From Myxococcales bacterium (GTDB lineage Bacteria > Myxococcota > Polyangia > Fen-1088), in contig PMCR01000388.1 of the NCBI GenBank assembly GCA_003155465.1, forward strand, positions 1 through 20,725: a stretch of 20,725 nt of DNA, read 5' to 3'. Of this stretch, positions 14,909 to 20,725 are shown piece by piece (position 1 is the stretch's first letter; each line of letters begins with the position of its first letter). The position numbers and the translations under genes are program-made. The notes beneath the pieces are model-generated. The model ran no database searches, was not told where the DNA came from, and saw nothing but the letters and a program-made list of their open reading frames with translations.

Positions 14909-15589
14909 TCAGATTCCTCGCGGACGCGACAGGACGAGATTCTTGCCGATTTCCTGCAGAATTGCGAAACCTGTGCCAAAGGGGCTCATCTTGCGCGTGC
15001 CACCAATGCGCTTGGGCTCATCGCCGGGAATCTCTCCGATCTTGAGTCCATACCGCGCAGCCCGAATACTGATCTGCGCCTCGTATGTCATGTGGTGCGC
15101 ATCAATATGGCAACGCGACAGAAGGTCGCGGCGGTAGCCGCGGAAAATCACCAGTGAATCGGTGTATTCCCCGCCAAAACAGCGGTTGATAAGGAAAGTG
15201 AACAGGCGATTGCCCCACGAAGTGAGATGGTCGTCGTCATCGCTCTTGGCACCGTGCAGGTAGCGGGACACGATCACCATGTCGTAGCCCTTCTGCATCT
15301 CCTCGATCAGGGCGGGGATCAGTTCCGGTATGGAATTCCCGTCGGGACTGAAGGTGACGATCACATCGCCCGTGGTTGTGGCGTGGACCTGGCGATAGGC
15401 ATTCCCGAGGCCCCTTTGTTTCTGGATGACGACTTGCCAGCCGTTCTCGCGCAACCACTCGACCGTGCCGTCCGTCGAACCGCCATCCACGACCACGATC
15501 TCGTCGCACCACGCCCTGTCGATCCTGGGCATGATGGCTTTCACGCCATCGACCTCGTTCAGGGTGGGGATGATCAGAGTCGTTCTCAT
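14909..15589 (-). CDS. Family 2 glycosyltransferase, dolichyl-phosphate-mannose-synthase-like
   Basis: From ATG 15589 the protein is 226 residues. TLIIPTLNE (4-11), VVVDGGSTDGT (32-42) and TFSPDGNSIPELIPAL (79-94) are the nucleotide-sugar and metal-binding segments of a GT-A fold. A later YTDSLVIFRGYRRDLL (142-157), TYEAQISIRAARYGLKIGEIP and RIGGTRKM complete the DPM/DPG-synthase-like pattern. No C-terminal transmembrane helices are present, so it is probably peripheral. These enzymes put a sugar from a nucleotide donor onto polyprenyl phosphate, which is just what the GT-C-type membrane proteins in this locus would need. The frame extends to a TTG at 15616, but the ATG fits the fold start. 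It is the first gene of the tight block, preceded by a 183-bp gap. Confidence 0.88.
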   Translation of the reverse strand: MRTTLIIPTLNEVDGVKAIMPRIDRAWCDEIVVVDGGSTDGTVEWLRENGWQVVIQKQRGLGNAYRQVHATTTGDVIVTFSPDGNSIPELIPALIEEMQKGYDMVIVSRYLHGAKSDDDDHLTSWGNRLFTFLINRCFGGEYTDSLVIFRGYRRDLLSRCHIDAHHMTYEAQISIRAARYGLKIGEIPGDEPKRIGGTRKMSPFGTGFAILQEIGKNLVLSRPRGI

Positions 15590-15772
15590 ATCCAGTTCGA
15601 TAGCCCGTCGGGGCAAGAGTTTACCCTATCATGTGACCTCCAGTGAAAGCGACGACGCCGTCCACTGGTTGAACACTTGTGGCAAACCGGGGGACGTGGT
15701 CGAACGTTGCGGCAGTGGTGCTCGCTCAGGTGGCGTCTTGTGTGTCGCATTCAGAAGGAGCTAGACCCGATG
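15590..15772. other. Intergenic gap within the minus-strand locus
   Basis: These 183 bp lie between the spermidine-synthase-like stop and the GT2 start. I see no strong terminator. It is the only sizeable break ahead of the coupled GT2-to-fusion block and could hold an internal promoter. A loose candidate on the minus strand (TTCACT, 18 bp, TAAACT) is too weak to call. Confidence 0.4.
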
Positions 15773-18586
15773 TCAAAGAGTGGTTTGACTCTCGCCGCAG
15801 GTGCGCTCGATCCAGTTCCAGGTGGATGCGTCGTCGGAGGAGCGGGAGCGCTGTATGACAGTGAGGGCCTCGTCGCTGGCCCCCGCCAGGCACAGCGCCA
15901 GGGCCTGCCAGAGACGGAGCTGGGGCACCTCGGCGCCGTGCCGCTCGGATTCGGCGAAGCGTGTGGCGGCGGTGCGGAAGTCGCGCGCGACCATGGCCGC
16001 AATCCCGAGATACTCGTCCAGCAGCGGATCGATTCGGCCCGCTGCCGCCTGGCGCGCGGCGATCTCCTGTTCGGCAACGCCGCTGGCCATCAGCCACAGC
16101 GCCAGGGTGTGCAGCGTGGTCTGGGTCAGCGCCCATTTCAGTTCCGGCAATCCACTGAGGCGCAACTTGCCCTTGAGCACAGTGACCCGGTTGAGCGCGA
16201 TCTGTGCGGCGAAGGCGGACTGCGTGCGCTCGCGCAGTCCGGGCGGCCACAGGGCGGATATCCATGGACTGTAGGCAAAGGCCTGGCGTGTGCGCTCTGG
16301 ATCCAGCAGACCGGCGAACTCGGCGTCCATCTGCGCGGGGATCCGGCGCGATAGACGAAGGGGGTGATCGTCGTCGACCGCGGCAAAGCCGCGTGTCACC
16401 TGGGCGAGATCGCGCGCATCGCCGAGAAAGAGGGCGCCCATCTGCTCGGGGGTCTCGACCGCCAGGGCAGCGAGCGAGCGGGCCGTCTTGGGATCGCTCC
16501 ACAGGCGCGCGAAGGCTTCCTCGGAGACGCGCGTGCGCAGTTCGCGCGTACCCATCAGCATCCACTGTAGGCCACTGCCTGTCCACAGGGAGCAGTCGTC
16601 GAACACGTCGCAGAAGGCGCGCGTGATGGCCCAGGCGTCGCTCGGCGCCAGTTGCACGACCGGCAGCCAGTAGGTGGCGATGCCCTCTGGCTTCAACCGG
16701 TTGCGCATCAGTGCGAAGTACTCGCGGGTGTACAGACTGACGATGCCGGCGTTCTTGGGCGGCGGCGGCTCGCCGGTGATGATGTCGTACTGCCGCGGGG
16801 CCGCCAGCAGGAAGAAGCGGCCGTCCTCGATGTGGACCCGCACGCGCGGGTCGTCGAGCGGATAGGGCTGCGGCTCGGGGAAGACGATGCGGCCCTTGGT
16901 CAGGATTTCGCGCGAGATGTCCACCACGTCGATCGACGTCAGGGTGGGCGAGTCAGTCAGGGCCTGGGCGGTCATGCCCACGCCGTAGCTGATCAGCAGG
17001 GCGTCGTGTGCCTCGGGCCGCAGCGCCTGCAGCAGATAGGCGAACAGTTTCATGTAGCGCGTGTTGAGCGCATCCGATGAAGACATCGAGATCCCGTTGG
17101 TGAGCAGGCGATGGTAGACCGGCTCGCCCCACAGATCCCGGCGCAGCCACAGGATAGTCTCGGTGAGGCCCTCGTGCATGCTGACCACCCGACTGCCATC
17201 GCCCGCCCACGGGGCCGCCGCGTGCGCCAGATAGCGCTTGACCATGAGCCCGAACGGGAAGGCCGCCATCACCAGGAGGTAGACCGCTACCGCTGCGGCC
17301 AGTGCCCAACGAGCGGCGCCGCGGGCCGCGTCCGGCAGGGGCCAGGCGCAGAGCAAGGCGACACCGGCATAGCCGAGCGCGAGCGCGAAGAAGGACTGCT
17401 CCATACCAAGACGAGGCAGCAGCACGAATCCGGCGGCCAAGGCGCCGGCCGCAGCGCCGACGGTGTTCCACAACGTCAGCAATCCGGCAGCGCGTGAGTC
17501 TTCGCCCAAGCCCGTGCGCAGGGCCGCGCCTATCAGGGTGAACAGCGCCCCTGACAGCAGGGACACGGGCAGCATCAAACGCAGCGCCAGCCCAGCGATT
17601 TGCGTGTCGGAAGTGATCACGAAGCGCGGAACGTCCCCCAGCCCCCAGTCGAGCGCTCGGTATGTGACAACGATGGCAACGCCGGCGAGCAGGCTCAGGC
17701 CGGGCAGGGCGCGGACCGGTTCACTGAAATAGGACGGGCGGACGCGCAGCCACCACGAAGCGGTCAGGCTGCCGAGACCGATTCCAAGCAGCACCACCGC
17801 CAGCATCAGGGCGAAGGTCAGGTTGCTGGCGAAGACGAACAACTGCATGAAGCGGAACCAGACCACCTCGAGCGCGAGGACGATGGCGCCGCAGAGGAAC
17901 GCAGCCGCCAGCAGTCGGCGGGCTGACCAGTCCAGCCGCTCGCGTGGATTTTGCGGTTCCGCGGTTTCGCCCGGCTGCGCGCGCCGGGCGATAGCAAGGG
18001 CCGCCACCGCGGCCAGCGCGTCGAGTCCCGCCGCCACCCAGCCGGTGCCCGTCACACCGACGCTGTCGATGAGCACCGACTCGCCGAGGATCGCGCCCAT
18101 CACCGCGCCCAATGCGTTCCAGCCGTAGAGCCGGCCCAGCGCAGTCCCGAAGCGCCCCTGGCTTCGGGTCAGCGCGCGCACCAGGATCGGAAGGGTGGCG
18201 CCCATGGCTGTGGCGGGCACCAGCAACAGCGCCAGCGCGAGCAGGACGCGCAGGAAATTGAGCGAACCGGGCGCGAAGACGAACCGGCTGAGAAATGGCG
18301 CCATCAGCGGAGGCAGCAGGGGCAGGAGCAAGACGAGCGTGATCCCTGCAGCGCCGACGGCGAGCTCCAAGAAGCCGTAGGCGGCCACCGGGCGCCGTAC
18401 CCGGCCGCCCATGCGCGCCGCCAGGGCGCTGCCCATGGCCAAGCCGCCCATGAAACTGGCCGTGACCAGGCTGCTCGCCCAGACCGAGTTGCCGAGAAGC
18501 AGGCCGGTCTGGCGAAACCACAGCGTCTCGAAGAGCAGCGAGGCGCAGCCCGAGGCGAAGAAGGCGAGGCAGAGGAGCGCGTTCAT
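15773..18586 (-). CDS. Membrane-fused spermidine-synthase-like protein, probably not an aminopropyltransferase
   Basis: From ATG 18586 the protein is 937 residues. Residues 1-450 are an MFS-like membrane domain of about 12 or more helices, opening with NALLCLAFFASGCASLLFE and FRQTGLLLGNS, as in fused MFS/spermidine synthases. Residues about 465-690 are a spermidine-synthase-type Rossmann domain: LLTNGISMSSSDALNTRYMK, LISYGVGMTAQAL (531-543), IDVVDISRE (552-560), VHIEDGRFFLL and DIITGEPPPP (601-610) before SLYTREYF. Key synthase features are altered: GGGDG is SYGVG, and the catalytic DSxD segment reads GEPP. The last 240 residues are helical, Ala- and Leu-rich, perhaps TPR-like. The frame opens upstream to 18826, but those 80 residues overlap the next gene and are not membrane-like. 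It lies 13 bp after the GT-C gene. Its role is unknown. Confidence 0.85.
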   Translation of the reverse strand: MNALLCLAFFASGCASLLFETLWFRQTGLLLGNSVWASSLVTASFMGGLAMGSALAARMGGRVRRPVAAYGFLELAVGAAGITLVLLLPLLPPLMAPFLSRFVFAPGSLNFLRVLLALALLLVPATAMGATLPILVRALTRSQGRFGTALGRLYGWNALGAVMGAILGESVLIDSVGVTGTGWVAAGLDALAAVAALAIARRAQPGETAEPQNPRERLDWSARRLLAAAFLCGAIVLALEVVWFRFMQLFVFASNLTFALMLAVVLLGIGLGSLTASWWLRVRPSYFSEPVRALPGLSLLAGVAIVVTYRALDWGLGDVPRFVITSDTQIAGLALRLMLPVSLLSGALFTLIGAALRTGLGEDSRAAGLLTLWNTVGAAAGALAAGFVLLPRLGMEQSFFALALGYAGVALLCAWPLPDAARGAARWALAAAVAVYLLVMAAFPFGLMVKRYLAHAAAPWAGDGSRVVSMHEGLTETILWLRRDLWGEPVYHRLLTNGISMSSSDALNTRYMKLFAYLLQALRPEAHDALLISYGVGMTAQALTDSPTLTSIDVVDISREILTKGRIVFPEPQPYPLDDPRVRVHIEDGRFFLLAAPRQYDIITGEPPPPKNAGIVSLYTREYFALMRNRLKPEGIATYWLPVVQLAPSDAWAITRAFCDVFDDCSLWTGSGLQWMLMGTRELRTRVSEEAFARLWSDPKTARSLAALAVETPEQMGALFLGDARDLAQVTRGFAAVDDDHPLRLSRRIPAQMDAEFAGLLDPERTRQAFAYSPWISALWPPGLRERTQSAFAAQIALNRVTVLKGKLRLSGLPELKWALTQTTLHTLALWLMASGVAEQEIAARQAAAGRIDPLLDEYLGIAAMVARDFRTAATRFAESERHGAEVPQLRLWQALALCLAGASDEALTVIQRSRSSDDASTWNWIERTCGESQTTL

Positions 18587-18599
18587 GGCGATCGGCGCT

Positions 18600-20087
18600 C
18601 TAGGACCCACGCCTCCTTTGCGACACGAAAAGCGCATAGGCGCGACCGTCAATGACATAGTCCTTGTACTTGTCGAAACCCTCGCCGGGGAGATATTCCG
18701 AGCCCATGCGCGCAAACACGACATCACAATTCTGGGGTTGGGTTTTCGCTGATCGGAGAACGACTCGCCGTTTGGCGTAGAGGGTTGGCTTGACCAGCGC
18801 GTGCAGGGCGGAGAAGTAGTCTGCATCGACGATACAGACGCGGAGCTCCCCGATCTGAGCCACTCTGCTCAGATCACGCTCTATCTCCCCATAGACCCGG
18901 TTCACTTGAGTGTAGTCCTTGGGAAACCAGGCCTCTTTGGCGATTGTGGTTGAGGTCACCATCCCGGCCAGAATGACCGCCACGGCGACATACTTCATTG
19001 CCCCTGGGCACACCAAGGACTGTCGGATCAGGACGACAGCCCAGATAAGGCCGTGGAAGAGCAGGGGCGTGGACATCCGGGAATCGCCGAAGGTGGCTTG
19101 CCACGGATCGAGAAGGATGAATAGACTGTAGGTGAGGAAAAGAGACAAGAGACTGAAGGGCGCGAATCGGGAAGCGAAATCATCGGAAGCGCGCGACGTG
19201 TCGCCACTCTTGCGTCGACAAAACTGCAGTCCAATCCCGACGAGGAAGAGGATGGCAGCGAAATGCACAACCCTTGTGGTCGTCAGGGCTGTCCAGACGC
19301 TGGGCAGTGACCGGGACAGATCGGAGACAGCGTGGTTGCCACTCTTGTTTATGCCCAAAGGCCATCTTGTGGGAAAGGCGGGCCAACGGCCATCGGCAAG
19401 GAAGTGACCCACGGGCGTCATGAGCAGCCAGCACACCGGCACTGACCACAGGACCAGGAACGAGTAGATGTAGGTTCGATCCGAAAGTATCTTCCGCCAG
19501 TTGAGCAGGGTTACGACGAACAGGCAGATCCAGAACGTATCCCGCGTCAGCAGGGCAAAGGCAGACGCGGGAAGCAACCACCACTTCTTTTTCAATTCGA
19601 GGGCACCGCCCAGCAGAAGCAGGAGGAGCAGGGGCAATTCGATGATCTCCTGCATGAGGCTCGCGCCCAGGCTGGTGACCATGCCTTGGCTGGCGCAGAT
19701 GGCGACGAGAGCAAGTGAGAGCGCCAGGCCCAAGCGGCCGCGCCCCAGATGCTTGAGAGACAGCGCGCCCAAGAGAACAAGGGAGAGAAAATAGTAGAAG
19801 CAGGGAACCAGCCTGAATGCGTAGGCCGGCGCGTGAAATCGGTAGAGCAGCCAGATGTGAACCTGCAGCACAGGCAACCAGACGCGATTGTCCAGACGAA
19901 TGGCGGGGAATGCGGCCATGTGCATCCTGTGGGCCTCATCGCCGCTGAAGCAGGGGTTGGAGACAGCCACCGGTATTCTGAGAGCGGTGAGCGCAAGGGC
20001 CAGAATCAGAAGACACAGCAGTGCGAGGCGCGGCTCGACCGAGGTGGCCGTCCCTGCCTGAGAAAACCGCATGCCGTCATTCTTCAT
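18600..20087 (-). CDS. Polytopic membrane protein, probable GT-C (ArnT/PMT-like) glycosyltransferase
   Basis: The protein is 495 residues with about ten or more hydrophobic segments. A first helix (21-40) is followed by a loop with NPCFSGDEAHRMHMAAFP (44-61). The acidic GDE is in the position of the GT-C catalytic Asp/Glu of ArnT- and PMT-type enzymes that use polyprenyl-phosphate sugars. The C-terminal 110 residues or so are soluble (QVNRVYGEIERDLSRVAQIG, and VDADYFSALHALVKP). I do not recognise a named family. GAGG sits about 7 nt ahead of the ATG at 20087; an in-frame ATG at 20072 is an alternative. It is the first gene of the minus-strand glycan locus and is followed after 13 bp by the spermidine-synthase-like gene, suggesting co-transcription. 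Confidence 0.72.
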   Translation of the reverse strand: MKNDGMRFSQAGTATSVEPRLALLCLLILALALTALRIPVAVSNPCFSGDEAHRMHMAAFPAIRLDNRVWLPVLQVHIWLLYRFHAPAYAFRLVPCFYYFLSLVLLGALSLKHLGRGRLGLALSLALVAICASQGMVTSLGASLMQEIIELPLLLLLLLGGALELKKKWWLLPASAFALLTRDTFWICLFVVTLLNWRKILSDRTYIYSFLVLWSVPVCWLLMTPVGHFLADGRWPAFPTRWPLGINKSGNHAVSDLSRSLPSVWTALTTTRVVHFAAILFLVGIGLQFCRRKSGDTSRASDDFASRFAPFSLLSLFLTYSLFILLDPWQATFGDSRMSTPLLFHGLIWAVVLIRQSLVCPGAMKYVAVAVILAGMVTSTTIAKEAWFPKDYTQVNRVYGEIERDLSRVAQIGELRVCIVDADYFSALHALVKPTLYAKRRVVLRSAKTQPQNCDVVFARMGSEYLPGEGFDKYKDYVIDGRAYALFVSQRRRGS

Positions 20088-20426
20088 CTCGACCTCGCTG
20101 CCATCGTGGATCCTTTGCCGCCAAGCCCGGCGCGGTTTGCAGCGTGGCCTGACGGTCCCTCGCCACGGACCTCGGCGCCGTGTCGGTCTGCTGAGAACGC
20201 CGGTGCGAGCACAGGGGACACTCTACCCCTTCGCGGCCTCGCCAGGCCAGCCGTCAGTTGAGCCGGCAGCAGTCGAGATCGGCAGGTCACAGCGGCCTTG
20301 CCGTCCACCGGCGTTTGTCGCTTCGAACACGCTCCGCGTGGTCCCGCCAAACTGAGGTAGACTGGCTGCAATGCCACGCAGCGCGAATCGGGCGGGCTTC
20401 CCACGCGACCAACAAAGGAGACTGGA
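20088..20426. other. Divergent intergenic region, 339 bp
   Basis: This gap separates the leftward GT-C-like gene from the rightward small protein. It should contain promoters for both, but I find no convincing -35/-10 pair, only a TAGACT (20358-20363) on the plus strand with no -35 match. A 5-bp inverted repeat (AGGGG 20213-20217, CCCCT 20226-20230) is too small to interpret. No RNA gene is recognised. Confidence 0.5.
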
Positions 20427-20708
20427 ATGGCGACGCTTCGCACCCGGGTGAGAGAGATCGCGAACCTTGAGGGCTTCGAGCTGCAGGTCGTGAGGTACGG
20501 CGAGTGCGTCGACGAATGCGTGGATGGCTTTCCGGCGTACGGCTTTGAGAAGAGACTCAGGGGCGCGGCGACCGTCGCGGACTGGAAGACGCTCCGGTTC
20601 GAGCGCAGCTACCCGGCCATGGAGTGCAAGGTTTTCTACGGGGATGGAACCGAGGCAAACGACGACGCGACCCTGAACGCCGTGCGCGCGTCGTACGAAG
20701 GGGACTAG
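20427..20708 (+). CDS. Small hypothetical protein
   Basis: The protein is 93 residues, soluble, with no signal peptide or membrane segment. AAAGGAG lies about 8 nt before the ATG, the clearest ribosome binding site in the window, which supports it as a real gene. The sequence is mixed, with two close Cys (ECVDECVDG) near the middle and an acidic C-terminus (GDGTEANDDATLNAVRASYEGD). The length and the pattern of short charged strands suggest a compact alpha/beta domain, but I recognise no family. It is divergent from the glycan locus and may belong to whatever follows the window. Confidence 0.65.
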   Translation: MATLRTRVREIANLEGFELQVVRYGECVDECVDGFPAYGFEKRLRGAATVADWKTLRFERSYPAMECKVFYGDGTEANDDATLNAVRASYEGD

Positions 20709-20725
20709 AGCACCGAACGGTTTGA

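Noticed and set aside
15677..16354. Plus-strand frame with an AAGGAG about 9 nt before an ATG at 15770
   Set aside because: It lies antisense to the C-terminal tail of the spermidine-synthase-like gene, and its translation is Gly/Gln/Arg-rich without recognisable features. The ribosome-site match is probably chance, though a transcript here would be worth noticing.
18587..18826. 5' extension of the spermidine-synthase-like frame
   Set aside because: It overlaps the C-terminus of the GT-C-like gene and encodes a Ser/Arg/Pro-rich non-membrane stretch. ATG 18586 starts the first transmembrane helix.

Overview
The window is GC-rich and densely coded. It looks like a delta-proteobacterial or myxobacterial-type chromosome, probably uncultured Myxococcota. 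That assignment is inference. It rests on two Tat-exported proteins with long Gly/Ser/Thr-rich tails (one ending in a GC-plus-hydrophobic-plus-Arg tail resembling MYXO-CTERM), a PfaD-family enoyl reductase, and a giant membrane-fused spermidine-synthase-like protein. I saw no rRNA, tRNA, CRISPR array, transposase or integrase.

Region 1 (1-4455): two paralogous, minus-strand, Tat-secreted DUF362-like proteins flank a plus-strand XRE-type regulator that carries a periplasmic-binding-protein-like sensor domain. The left paralogue runs off the window edge inside its repeat tail. The right one is complete and contains nine 33-bp (11-residue) repeats. The regulator has a legible promoter and a perfect 15-bp palindrome over its presumed transcription start, which argues that the longest reading frame is over-extended. 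Both paralogues share a 9-bp element just upstream of a -10-like box.

Region 2 (4543-6867): a plus-strand pair made of a stand-alone PfaD-type FMN enoyl reductase and a small SAM-dependent methyltransferase. The methyltransferase has beta-class DNA-methyltransferase order but a degenerate catalytic motif. A 10-bp inverted repeat abuts the pfaD start codon. No PKS or PUFA synthase gene is in view.

Region 3 (20087 down to 6886): nine consecutive minus-strand genes that look like a glycan assembly locus. In transcription order they are a GT-C-like membrane protein, a membrane-fused spermidine-synthase-like protein, a dolichyl-phosphate-mannose-synthase-like GT2, a two-gene transketolase, an extended SDR sugar-nucleotide enzyme, a GDP-L-fucose-synthase fused to a methyltransferase, a second polytopic GT-C-like protein, and a GT22-type mannosyltransferase. 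The core from GT2 to the fusion gene is translationally coupled or nearly so (4-bp overlaps or 4-bp gaps). A working model, by inference, is that the SDR, transketolase and fusion enzymes build an unusual, possibly branched and methylated, sugar. The GT2 loads a sugar onto polyprenyl phosphate, and the membrane GT-C enzymes transfer it outside the cytoplasmic membrane.

Region 4 (20088-20725): a 339-bp gap, then a small plus-strand hypothetical protein with a good ribosome binding site.
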